From: Terfezia claveryi
Taxonomy: Eukaryota > Ascomycota > Pezizomycetes > Pezizales > Pezizaceae
Direction: 5' to 3'
DNA: 64,000 bases
Assembly: GCA_015179025.1 (NCBI GenBank)
Contig: WHUX01000092.1
Location: 62,001 to 126,000 of the forward strand
Each line of letters begins with the position of its first letter. Position 1 is the first letter of the stretch. Shown here piece by piece: positions 35,450 to 46,000 of this stretch. The translations under genes were made by a program, and so were the position numbers. Below the pieces are notes generated by a model. That model saw nothing but the letters and a program-made list of their open reading frames with translations. It was not told the origin of the DNA and searched no databases.

Positions 35450-36179
35450 CGCATTTAAATGACCAAAGGAGGCCTCAAGCCAGTTTTTTTTAAATTTATT
35501 TTAGTCTATACTCGCATTCAAGCTAAGATATATTATGGCGGGGCCCGATAGAGGTAATAAGGTTAATTGCTATTGTATAGTAGAATGAGTTAGATACTAC
35601 TAAGCTCAATAAATATATAAAAATTAGTTTAATATTTCTAGTAGACTTTAATTCAAAATAAAAAATAGCTAAGTTATCTATTACTATACTAATTATGAGT
35701 ACTTTATTACTAGCAAAATATATAAGTTACTATATCTTTATTAGTCAGCTATATATAATATTATAGTAGCCTAATAATAGCTTATTTTACTAGATTATAA
35801 GTTAGAATATAATAGAAGTTATATTTTATTTAAAACTAGAATATAACTTCTTTACAATATAAACTACTAGCTAATAGTAATAGTTTAGTTTATTTAAAAC
35901 TATTTTAGTAACTTCTATTCTTTATAAAACTCTTTATTAATTTATCTACTACTTTTAAAACTTCTATTATAATTATATTATAAGAAAAATTTACTACCTT
36001 TAATACAATTTAAATATATCAACTAAAATTAAATAGTTTAACTTTTGTTTTATATACTAATACTATTCTACTAAGTAGTACTTTCCTAGTTATGAATTAA
36101 TAAAGTATATCTCTCTCTACTAAGTATTTTTATTATATATTATCTTACAAGTTAGAGTATCTCTTTCTTTCTACTATAT
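35450..36179. other. TpA-rich low-complexity block, likely RIP-mutated
   Basis: About 700 bp consists almost entirely of A, T and short TAG/CTA/TAA words, with very few CA or TG steps. Composition switches abruptly near 36180, where the nuclease-like frame begins. Depletion of CpA/TpG with excess TpA is the signature of repeat-induced point mutation in ascomycetes. No coding remnant is legible. Confidence 0.6.
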
Positions 36180-37160
36180 TTACTTCTGTAATAGGTTAAT
36201 TATTTTTGGCCAGTAGGTTTCCTTCCCCCATGCCTCTAACTTCAGCATAGTGGAATAAACTTGCCATGTTCCTAGTAAGGTGGTTGTATCTCCACACAGA
36301 GCCCCTCCAACCTGTATCACTGCCTCCCCATCCCAATAGTGCCAGAAGAGAGACCAATGGTGCCCTACGACGGCGATTCCAGGCACGGCTGGTACCACAT
36401 CCATCTCAGCGTCATCCCCTGCCCATTCTCTCCAAATGTTTATACAGCTGGTGGCAATCAAAGCCAATTGGTACCTAGCCTCAAGCAGATTGCCACCTGC
36501 GTGCTTGCCCTCAATTAACAGAAACGGGGGATTCGAACTGGTAGCTGGGTGGTTCAGCGGGTTGTAACAGCTGCCCAGCCCGTCTATGTAGGGGGCAATG
36601 TCCGGGTGTGTATAGTTGTATGTTATCATCAAATCCACTGTTTTGTGTGAAGTCGGCACGCCTTCAGGAAGATACTTCTCGTACACTGTCTTACTTTTGC
36701 TAAGGTAGAAATGGATTAGCGTACGTATTCAGCACATCAGTATCCGCCCGTTGGGGTCCATACGTTTCTTGCAACTCAAAGAAGTTTTCTTCCCCACTTG
36801 ATGCATGCATTGTAGCGAATATCTCCCGGATTGTTGCCGCCCACCCAGCTTCATCCTCATTTTTCAGAAACGCCCGGGTTGCGCCTCGATGGACCTCGCG
36901 AAGCTGGGTTGACAACCTCTCTATAGCTTCCGTCTGTTCTGCAGACAACGCGATAGTTGCACGTTCAAAAACCGTATCCGGGAACGGAATATTCCCAAAT
37001 GGTTCCTGAATCAAACCCTGGCAAAACGATCAGCCAATGATTACGTGGATCAATCTTATTATCCCCTCGGCTATTCTGGGGATAACAGTCACAATCAACA
37101 AACCTTTAGGTGTGCAGGAATCAAGGTTCTGCTCGTAGTTGTTGTTGGGTGAAATTCCCG

Positions 37161-38403
37161 GAGGACTCTGGATACAAGCATATCGTTCGGACCGGGAGAA
37201 GTATGCTTGTATCCAATATATGCTTATAGCAAGAGAAAATAGGTCACTATGAAATGAAGCTGACTAGCGGTAGGAAATGTTGCGGAAGCGCCTCCGGGAG
37301 CCACCAAAAGGTCAGTGATCCTGCGCTGAACATGCAGATGCCTGCGTTGAATTGATATTGCAACTCCTCGCTTTTGCATCAACTGCTGCCACTGGAATAG
37401 TGCAGACTCTAACTTCGTGTATCTACCAGTTTTTAGTCGCTTAGATCCAAGTCGTAGCGTTTGTCCTTGGACTGGATCAACATCAGAGAGTCCACGAGGT
37501 CTTTTGGGATTCAGGATTTTACTGATTTGGGACCGAGTAAGCTGCTTGTTCGGATTCGCTGATTCAAACCAACGTTTGATATGTCGCCACGTCGATTTGG
37601 GATTTTGTTCGGCATATGACTTGATGGCTTGTCGCTCAAGCTCCGACTATGCCTGACGCTGCTGGACAACCGTAGATTTGGAAGAAGAGGCCATTATTCT
37701 CAGTTGTTTTCGCGGTATGTGATTCTCCGGAGAAGCACTCTGCGGGGTAATTTCTAGCTGGTTGGTGGGGGGCCTGCTAGAGGACAGGGGGAGCTGGGAA
37801 GAGCTAGACGAGCCAGTCTGGAGAGAGGAGGGCGAGGAGAGATACGAAGCTACCGAGGCCTTTTTCGGGCTACTATATGGAGAGCTAGTTTAAAAAGTGC
37901 CGCCGGATATCACGAGTTCCATTTGTTTTAATCTATAAGATATCATGAGTTCCATTTGTTCCAATTTTCTTCTCCTGTTTTGTCCTTCTAGTTCTGCGGT
38001 TTTATTGGAGTCGAGGCTCAGTCAGGCTCCCGAGTCATCGGCTAGTCCGTTAATGACAGCAGGGGGCCTCGCTCCTAGTATGTATTTATTTCTCGTGCGC
38101 AGGGGTTGGCAGATTAACTTGCCTCCCCCTTGAATCCACCGGGCTTCCAGGTGGCTCCTCATAGCTCCTCGTTGGGGCTGCATAGGAGTACTCAGTATTT
38201 AAAAAAAAAAAAAAAAAAATAGCTGGTTGGTGATTTTCCTATTTGTGGTTTAGCGCTTCTCTCGATACAAGCATATGTATGGTGACTAAGCCCAAAAAAT
38301 AAGAATATTCTTGTATCCAAAATATGCTTATTTACTATGTGGTCGGATGTATGCTTGTAACCAATATATGCTTGTATCCAGTATGCTTGTATCCAGAGTC
38401 CTC
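37161..38403 (-). mobile_element. TIR DNA transposon carrying a truncated pogo/Fot1-type transposase
   Basis: Perfect 22-bp inverted ends (37161-37182 and 38382-38403) start GAGGACTCTGGATACAAG. Further copies of ATGCTTGTATCC lie just inside both ends (near 37202, 38267 reversed, 38309, 38350 and 38367). On the minus strand an ATG at 37694 opens a frame to about 37310 with a CENP-B/Tc5-type DNA-binding region: ERQAIKSYAEQNPKSTWRHI, KQLTRSQISKIL then KRLKTGRYTKLESALFQWQQ. This is the N-terminal part of pogo/Fot1 transposases. It has an in-frame TAG at 37647-37649 where CAG would fit, and the catalytic DDE part is absent. Removing the later retroposon leaves about 780 bp, a non-autonomous size. 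Target-site duplication is ambiguous because the flanks GAGGACTC and GAGTCCTC are mutual reverse complements. Confidence 0.75.
37755..38232 (+). mobile_element. Retroposon (LINE 3' fragment) nested in the TIR element
   Basis: The 13-bp direct repeat TAGCTGGTTGGTG at 37755-37767 and 38220-38232 flanks a 452-bp insert ending in a run of about 20 A. The 3' terminus GGGGCTGCATAGGAGTA then AGTATTT equals that of the small retroposon at 33938. The segment TGAATCCACCGGGCTTCC near 38132 recurs near 43703. Poly-A plus a target-site duplication shows target-primed insertion after the TIR element had landed. Confidence 0.85.
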
Positions 38404-38794
38404 TGTACATGGGAGGGATGTTTTGCAACTCCTCAAGGCCCAACAGGATCGCTGGTTTGCACTGAGCCAGCCTCTTGCGCGCCCACAGGATACTTGAAAC
38501 GTGGTGTGTCGTACCACTTCCGGAGTCCAGACCTTGGCCATCACCGCCTTGGCGGGTACTGTGGGTCCTTCCTCGTTCTGAGCGGGCCCCCCGTCTGCCT
38601 CGAGAACCCCTGGTTCGTGCAGGGCGGCTAGGGCCAGGTTCCGGGGCTACACGGGTAGAACCTTGAGGCTGGGAAACTGTCGATACTGTGCCTCTCTGAG
38701 TCGATGGAGGGGGCTCCTCGTTCCGAACATTTCGGGCGCTTCGACGGAGTGCGGGGGCAGATGACTCTGTACTTGGACCTGCTGTGTGGTCCAT

Positions 38795-41083
38795 CTTGCT
38801 CTGAACTGTTTATAGAAGAACCTAGGTATAGAACACGAGAGTACGGAGCAGTATGCAGAAGAGAAGGAGCAGTATGAGGAATAGTAGCAGTGTGAGCAGT
38901 GTGGAAGAAGTCACGGTGAGTAGAGGTCACGGCGTGTAGAGGTCACGATGATAGGGTGAGCAAGATTTATTCCTCTCCACTCATACGAAGTAACACATGA
39001 CTCATCAGCCCTAGCGTTACACTTAGTGGAACCTTTCCCTCAAAACCTATGATCTCGGAGCAAGAAGCAAAAGCCTACGTACAAAGCCAACTTGAACGAA
39101 CCACCCAAGTTACCGACTTGAGCCAGAACTCCAGTCCGAGCTCACCTCCGGCCTCTTCCGTTCTCTGTCAGAAACCGTATACTTCCACCAGCAGCCAGTG
39201 TCCTCAAAGGCTCAAACCTTCATCCCCATCTGACCGTCCACTATCTAGTCTCGTGCCTATACAAAAGGAGACCGGACTAGTTAGGAATAAGACCGCCGAA
39301 TTAGTGGTTATCAGGCCAGGTGTTGAAGATATTTCTTTCTAGAGTAGTAGTCTAGGAGATATAAATGTTTGGTATTCGAGCAGGTTCTAGCTTTAGGATA
39401 AACGCCACTATACACAATGAGGTTGTATACCACTTAAAACTCCATAAGGTTCTTGTAGGAAATGAGCATTCTTCACTATGAATGTCAAGCTCGATAGCTT
39501 GGTGAAAGATAATTGGGATCGATGATAATGGAAAGCCAGCTACCCAAATCGTGTTCTACTACTGTACACAAAAAGAAATGTCCATCTCAGTAATCCACAT
39601 AATATTATAACCATATAGGGAGGATCCGTGTTAGCTTTATCCGTAGTCACCTTTATCCGCACGACTCAATACTATCATATTCTAACAGATGATCCGTGAA
39701 GCAAGATTACAATATACCAAAATCACTAGTCATTGTCAAGTAAGTACGAACATTGAACAAAAGACTAATGGATTCGACATGTCAGAAATAAAGTTCTTAC
39801 GAGTGCAAACTGGGGACCCACTGGAAAAAAAAAATCCATCAGCAATGACTTCCTGGGGCTGCAATGGTTACCCTATATTAAATGTTTGCATACATATTTG
39901 GCCCTATAAGTCCTCAGAGTTGGGCGGGGGTTCAGTCAGAAAACCTGACTTAACATTGCATGCTGTGAAGCGGTGGAACGTCATGTCTAACAACCTCAAG
40001 CCAGGTCTCGCCACGAGATTTCGCGGTTAGATCGCATGATGGGATATACATACGAGAGTGGGGTAGGTGAAACAAATGCGACGTAACAGAAGTACGTACG
40101 ATGAATTGATAGGCAATAATAGTATTGCGATAGAATGGCAGTGAATAGTGCTTCAGATCGTGGCTTCCTCATCTTCTAACACATGCATTTTTATGCAGAT
40201 TCGCACAGCGCGCGCACTAATCTGAACCGAATCTCGCCGGTTGTTTAAAATGAATTCAGCGGTAACGTTGCATGAGAAACCTATCCGATCCCAACAGGAG
40301 AGATGGGTGAACAATAGACAAGCTCTGAGATAACAAAAATGCCAGGCTCAGCATGTATGTTCACAGAGGCATCATATTGCTATGTGGTTGCACTGCGCAG
40401 CTTCCCGAATGCATTGAATAATTATCAATTGAATACGAACATTATGGGATATAACTATAGGCTCCCATTGTAGGAGCTCGTGGGTAGATATGGGGAATAG
40501 CCTAAAACACATATATTCAAGTTATCATTATATGATATTATCAGCCTCGGTAATTATTTCAGACAGTATTACTTGCTAGTTGACCTGGGACTACTCCTGG
40601 ACATGGCTTGGTTCTCCGCGAATCGCGTGAATTATAGGATGCTATGCCCCGCGTGCCAACCAAACTAATGCCCAGTAGATATAGAATTTGGCCATATATG
40701 TATTGTGCGTTGCGAAGTTGGCCGTGGTATCACACCTCTTTATGCTTTGCCCTTGCTGCGTTGCGTGTACTCTTAAATGTTCTTTCAAGTTGTACGAAAT
40801 CCGTCTCCACTTGACCATAATCCCCATCTTTGACCAAGATAAAGCTATATACTGAGACAATCACTGGGTCTTGAATATCAGCTTCAAAAAGTGATTGAAG
40901 CAAAACAGATCTCTACACCTCGCCAATTGTTACGTAGCGTAACGGCGAAACAAGTTCTAGGTCGAGGCTGCAATAACTGATTAAGTCGAATATAGTGTGT
41001 AAGTTCTTTCATATATACAAACACAGAGGCTTCACCCCTTATCCTCTGTCACCAGAAGAAGATATACGGGTCTATAATAGCTA
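38795..41083. other. Gene-poor interval
   Basis: No gene is recognised. A 97-codon plus-strand frame with an ATG at 39049 is Ser/Pro-rich and featureless. One copy of the dispersed motif (GTGCCAACCAAACTAAT) lies near 40652. Confidence 0.4.
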
Positions 41084-42406
41084 ATGCCTCATTATCCATG
41101 CCACAGATACGCCCCCGGACACAGAACAATCCCGCCGGGGTGTCAGGTCGTGCAAGGAAATATACAGTTTACGGGTTACGACTACCCACCGTGTGTCCCA
41201 CCACCGGAGCGAGGTGGCTTCCGACGAGGGCAGAGCAGATACAGGTATGGACTGGTTCCAGAGAGAACATCTGCCCCCAAACATACAGTGTCAGGACTAA
41301 CCTTTCCTAGACCCGAATCACAAATCAACAGTGCCAAGGCATCCTGGTTAGGTGCTCAATCCCAGAGAGAGTCGAAAAGCAAACCTCCTCACGGTGGGGA
41401 TATCCCAGACGTGTTTGGCATTGTCGAGCACCTATGGGCTCCGTTGGAGTGGGCAGAAACATACTACCCAACAGGGCCAGCACTCCCAACTAAAACGCAG
41501 GAAGTGGAAGTTTCCTTGCCTCCATTCAGACCCGTTACGTTGGGTAGTGCCGAGGAGCCTCAACTACGTCATCATAATACGCTCCAGAATCGGAGGACAT
41601 CGAATTTATTGAATTTACCGACAAAAATCATGTCTAAAAACGTGTCGAACCCGAGTATGGCATCTGCCACCAGTTTCACGAGCACTGCACCGTCCTCATC
41701 AACCTCCTTCGGGAGCATGGTCCGCTTAAATGAGCAGCTTCCTTCGAGCATCACCAGTCCTACAGCTGGCACCTCAGTCTTTGACTCCGGCGGCCTTACT
41801 CACCCCAAGGAAACACTTGTTACAAAGCATATGCTCCCACAGATCCCGACCCGCCCGAGAATGAGAAGGAAGCCCCCAGCTCGGTCTCCTCAGATGATGC
41901 CAAGATGGCAAGGGCTCCTTCTCGAAGAGCGGGATTACCCTAGCTGGTATGATATCCCTGGGGTCAATACATCCTTCAATCTGAATGGGCCTTCCGTAGG
42001 GGAAGCCGTACAGGCTGATATGAGGCCGATGGGCCCATATGAGAGGCCTATCTGTACCCTATATGCAGGGGAACCTCTTCTTAGACCCCGTACTCCAAAA
42101 AAGGAGCTTCGTAGGATATGTTGTGGGTTGCTGCATACAGCCATGGCTAGTTTTATGGGGAGAGAACACGATGAAACAATGGTAGCTTCGCCTCAGGCAG
42201 CTTGGCTGTACGAACGGGAATCAGGCTATAATGCCGAGGAATATGAGGTGTCCATGGGCACCCAGCCGCAGCGCTCGGCCGGCAGAAGCTCAGCCTCTGA
42301 TCTTGATGTCGTGCACGGTCTGGCGACTGGAGGGACTAGTGAAGAAAGCTCCCCGTCAAACAAGAGTGCCGAAATATTAAGTGAGGATATGGAAGAAGGG
42401 GGGTGA
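41084..42406 (+). CDS. Unidentified 440-residue protein, single exon
   Basis: The ATG at 41084 (MPHYPCHRYAPGHRTIPPGC) leads an uninterrupted frame to a TGA at 42404-42406. The protein is polar and rich in Pro, Ser, Thr and Arg. A Tyr/Pro/Gly-rich N-terminus is followed by a Ser/Thr-rich centre (SMASATSFTSTAPSSSTSFG), a more ordered segment (MPRWQGLLLEERDYPSWYDI and RPICTLYAGEPLL, then RRICCGLLHTAMASFMG) and an acidic Ser-rich C-terminus. There is no signal peptide, membrane helix or recognised domain. It stands alone between repeat-rich stretches. Length and composition favour a real gene, but the family is unknown and it could be lineage-specific. Confidence 0.6.
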   Translation: MPHYPCHRYAPGHRTIPPGCQVVQGNIQFTGYDYPPCVPPPERGGFRRGQSRYRYGLVPERTSAPKHTVSGLTFPRPESQINSAKASWLGAQSQRESKSKPPHGGDIPDVFGIVEHLWAPLEWAETYYPTGPALPTKTQEVEVSLPPFRPVTLGSAEEPQLRHHNTLQNRRTSNLLNLPTKIMSKNVSNPSMASATSFTSTAPSSSTSFGSMVRLNEQLPSSITSPTAGTSVFDSGGLTHPKETLVTKHMLPQIPTRPRMRRKPPARSPQMMPRWQGLLLEERDYPSWYDIPGVNTSFNLNGPSVGEAVQADMRPMGPYERPICTLYAGEPLLRPRTPKKELRRICCGLLHTAMASFMGREHDETMVASPQAAWLYERESGYNAEEYEVSMGTQPQRSAGRSSASDLDVVHGLATGGTSEESSPSNKSAEILSEDMEEGG

Positions 42407-43249
42407 AGTTAGATGCATAGTCACTCCATTGACTACTCCACGAACTGCTTGGTGGGATATCAACGCTGAACACGTTTACAGTGACGGTATATTTGGTCAG
42501 ATTGAGTTCAGTCACCATAATCTCCAGGGTTGAGGTTGAGGTTTTGGACAATTGTTCCTGATGAACCATTGGCAGTGATAATAACTTCGTATTGCGATGC
42601 AATGTCGTGGGAGGTGGCTTTTATTAGTAAATTTTTTGTTGTATTTCTTTGTAATATGTTTGTTGTTTGAATTCTCGCATATAGCAATCATTTAAGTCAT
42701 TTCGAGAGAGCAAGAGAGCTTCATCGACATCATGTTCTGTAAATTTACGAGGCCAGGAGTGATCTGAATGGTAGAGAGATGTATTGGCACATAAAAGCTC
42801 GGTGTCATACTCAAGTACTTATTGCTCTAGGGAACTAGAAATCCACCAGGGTCCTCAGCTGGTATTCAGATATATCTTACCTTTTCTTCCCGACTTTGAC
42901 CTCTTTTGGGGTGGCATGTCTACTTTCTGTTGGCCGACTCTCAAGAGGAATTCCTACAAACATGAGGAGACACATTTTGAAAGTCAAATCTGGTTCGAAA
43001 GTCGACGTCAGGTTGTCTTGATGTACCTAGTGGTCCGGCGGCCGTGGGCACAGGCCTCTGGTTGTTACTCGGCCTACAATTTCAAGTCACCTGAAGGCTG
43101 AAAGCGTGTTACCAAAACACCTCGGTTCAAATTCTAACCCACGCACGTTAGAAAAATCTCCTATGAGGAAAAATCGAACTGTAAGACTTATGGTGTAAAC
43201 TAAATCGTTCTCCTCTCTTCTCGCATCGTATTTCTCTTTATCCTGTCTG
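42407..43249. other. Intergenic, no gene seen
   Basis: Sequence downstream of the 440-codon gene. No coding features are recognised on either strand. Confidence 0.4.
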
Positions 43250-43560
43250 ATCCAATAAAATTCTGTTATCTGAACATGCTGTATAGGGCTCCGAAGAAGG
43301 GTCTTTCCAGGAGGCTGAACTCTGCTCGCAAGCATCTGTATCTCGGGCAATGGAAGACAATGGATTTCCGTCCTCTTTGGGCTCTGGCAATGATTGGCAG
43401 GTGGGGGAATCGGCCTTGCCTATATGACTGAGCCATGAGTTGAAAGGGCAACGCTTGGCCCTAGCCCAGGTATACATGGCCAGGGCCTGGAGTTCCATGC
43501 GGTGTCCTTGCATTGCCGAACCCTGTAGCGAATCTGTACTTGGCCCTTCTTGCCTTGGAT
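43250..43560 (-). mobile_element. LINE remnant (C-terminal RNase H / zinc-motif region)
   Basis: Two overlapping minus-strand frames give LQALAMYTWARAKRCPFNSW then LSHIGKADSPTCQ, and, after a one-base shift, GRKSIVFHCPRYRCLRAEF then SLLERPFFGALYSMF. A pattern of CxC followed by IxFHCPRY is typical of the region after RNase H in fungal non-LTR retrotransposons. The shift and the short length mark it as a relic. Confidence 0.5.
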
Positions 43561-43659
43561 AGTTGTCGTATTCCGCTGTGAGTGGCTAACCTATCGTCCC
43601 TAGGGCAGAAATTTTTAACTTGTTACCACCCGGAAACCCGGGTGTAGAAATGCTAAACG

Positions 43660-43870
43660 GTCCGGTCCGCCTTGGGATCGCATAGGAGTAACAAGTATTT
43701 CCGTGAATCCATCCGGGCTTCCGGATGGCTCCTCATGGCCTCGGGCTTGTGCCAACCAGATTACCTCATGGTCCCCTTACTGGGACCGAATAGGAGTAAG
43801 GATTATTTCTTTTTTTATATATAAAAAAAGAGAAAGTAACAAGTATTTTTTAAAAATAGAAAAAAAAAAA
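43660..43870 (+). repeat. LINE/SINE 3'-end fragments
   Basis: GCATAGGAGTAACAAGTATT (about 43680-43699) and GTGAATCCATCCGGGCTTCC (from about 43702) recur from the retroposons at 33.9 and 38.1 kb. A degraded second copy of the terminus (AATAGGAGTAAG then AACAAGTATTT and A-rich sequence) follows at about 43788-43860. The dispersed motif TGTGCCAACCAGATTA sits between them near 43747. Confidence 0.6.
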
Positions 43871-45343
43871 AGGTCTGCCTCTCCATTGCCTGGGCAGCCT
43901 ATGTGTACCCGAATTCACCTGACGAGACTAAAGTAGGTGTGGTTCCCAGTCACCCCCTCGTTGTTATGTGGGACTGGATTAGCATGAGTGGGGCATAAAG
44001 TGAGTGCCAACCAAACTAATAAAGTGATGGGCGGAGGCAGCCTCACCCTGTCTATAGATCTAGGGAGGGCACATGCTCCACCAGTGACATGTACCCTACC
44101 GGTCGTTCCCGACCGCTGATACTAACTTACCTATGTAGCTATAATCTGCAGCACATAGTGGAGCCAGCTATGTAGTCTTGTTGAATTTAATGTACTTTCA
44201 CCTACACAACTATCACGATCGCAAGCTCTTTATTCAGTATTCGTATTCAAGTTATTCTAACCCATGACGAGAGTCCGCGTCCCCGGGCCGAGCCCGGCAG
44301 ATTATCCACCCTCACCACTAAATACACAGACGACATAGGAGATTCCACAACACAACTCGAACGACTAGTTGCCTGTCACTTCCTATTGTCTTTCCTAACG
44401 AAAAGGCTCGTGAAAGTCAGGCTGTGTCAGTCCTAATTGAAACGTGTCGGTAACTTTTTTTTTTTTTCACAATTCATTATTCGTATTCAAGTTGATCTGA
44501 TCATCTAACGTATGACTCACCTCGGAACGAGTCTGTGGATTGTCCAACTTCAGGGCCAGTCTGTGCCCTCTCACCCTCAAGGTATGTAGAGCAGCTGCAA
44601 CAGAAACGCCCCCCCCAAAACAAACACCTCTCACCCACAATTTGCAGCACATACTGGATCTTCTCGGCTCTCGCACACACAGAAACCGCCGTGCCGAATT
44701 TGCATGGGTCCATGCCCTCTGTGGATCACGATCTGTCACAATGTATGCCAGTGCATTTTTTTTGCCCATTTGATGTCTTTAAGGCTAGCTTGACGTATCC
44801 CGGCCTGTGTAGCGATATATAGAAGCTTATCTCGAGAACAAAAGGGCCAACCCTCAACCCCCCCAACCCATTACCTGTGTTGAAAGCCCGTGTTGCCATA
44901 CTACCTAGTGGCTAGTTAGCTTTACACAACACAATGTTATTACAGTTTGAGGGGTTGATGCGAAATCACAACCATCATCACTGAGAAAACCGCGAGCTCA
45001 TTCCGTATGGTTATCTCCATACTTTGATTTATCTATCATGTGATCGGTGAGGTTGTTCCTCCTGCGCACAGAAAACACCTTTGTGATAGAAAACTAGATC
45101 TTTCTAATCGACAGAATTTTTCTACGGACGAAAAAAAGAAGCTCAAGGCGGAGAAATACCCATCACGGACACTAGTTCGCACACCTTCGCTTACCCTGAA
45201 CTTCTCGGGTCCTAGTTCTCGGTTGACGTAATATAAGTTTGGCACATATGCTTACTTTTGTAGCTGACTAAGGCCTCGATTTCCTGACCCGGATGCCAAT
45301 CTGGCCTGTGAACCAGCCTTTAAAAATAATTCAAGTCTAGTTC
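43871..45343. other. Gene-poor interval
   Basis: No gene is recognised. ATTCGTATTCAAGTT recurs near 44238 and 44476, the second just after a run of T. Another motif copy (GTGCCAACCAAACTAAT) lies near 44004. Confidence 0.4.
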
Positions 45344-46000
45344 AATATGTGTTCTGGGCCGCTCGCGGGCATCGGCCGCCCGCGGGTAATATAATTAATT
45401 ACTGCCTTTGGTACATAACGCACTTGAATTTATAAAAATATAGACACATTGAATGGGTTCAAGTTGATCTAATTGATATACTCCATGAGCCTAGCCTGAT
45501 GGACAATATAAATGATTCTGTCATACGAAAGACCATATGGTACGTGGTTGTTCTATTAGAAGATATAATGGTAAGTTAAACTCATTAGTACAAGTAATAT
45601 GATACTAATATTATTGGTCGGAGCTTGAGACATCTGCAATGGCATTATGGATTCAGCTTCATAGCTCGAGCACCTAACATTCTACGATCTGATAATGTTG
45701 GAGAATTTAAGGGAGAAGTTGAGCATTTATTATGAGCTTGGAGTATTAAAATAAAACATGGAAAACCTCGCACACCTCAATCCTAAAGGCTTGATAGAGT
45801 TATACAATCTCGCCTCAATTAAATGGAAAGTCTAGTGGGTTGGATACAGCACTTCCATGTATTACATTAGGTATGTACTAATCGAACAAAATACTTTTTA
45901 ACACTCAAAACCCCCTCTGAGATTGTCTTTGGTTGACCTTGTCTACACCAAGCACACCTTCCATTTAAGGAGCGGAAAACTAAAGAACTTGAATAAGAGG
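45344..46000 (+). mobile_element. Integrase-type transposon relic with one TIR-family terminus
   Basis: A terminus at 45344-45403 (ATATGTTCTGGGCCGC, then CGGGCATCGG and CGCGGGTAATATAAT) matches the left end of the element at 5369. From about 45658 one plus-strand frame reads ARAPNILRSDNVGEFKGEVE, then AWSIKIKHGKPRTPQS and, later, LTLKTPSEIVFG. This is the SDN(G)xEFK and PRTPQSQG-type core of a retroviral-fold (rve) DDE integrase. Within about 113 codons the frame meets five stops but no frameshift; several sit where CGA, CAA or CAG would be expected, which fits C-to-T mutation. The opposite terminus was not found. Confidence 0.65.

Larger units (their letters stand above)
36180..38794 (-). 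pseudogene. PD-(D/E)XK-like nuclease gene, broken by a transposon and a frameshift
   Basis: The 5' part starts at the ATG at 38794 (MDHTAGPSTESS), with a Ser/Arg/Gly-rich leader then ILWARKRLAQCKPAILLG and PPMYR near 38403. A TIR element (37161-38403) follows. The frame resumes at 37160 as RVLREFHPTTTTSR; a GTTTGT..CAG intron joins K to GLIQEPFGNIPF at 37017. Near 36700 one extra base in CTACCTTAGC shifts the frame, after which TVYEKYLPEGVPTSHKTVDL continues to a stop at 36180. FLLIEGKHAGG fits the ExK of PD-(D/E)XK nuclease-like proteins, with the preceding DLMITYNY and a conserved C-terminus (WQVYSTMLKLEAWGKETYWP) as in fungal members often found near repeats. Family identity is moderate; the breaks are visible directly. 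Confidence 0.65.

Noticed and set aside
36680..36720. 25-bp GT..AG intron that would repair the nuclease-like frame near 36700
   Set aside because: Too short for a fungal spliceosomal intron; a single extra base explains the shift more simply.
39049..39342. 97-codon plus-strand frame with ATG
   Set aside because: Ser/Pro-rich and featureless, in repeat-rich DNA; might be a fragment of an element protein but cannot be supported.
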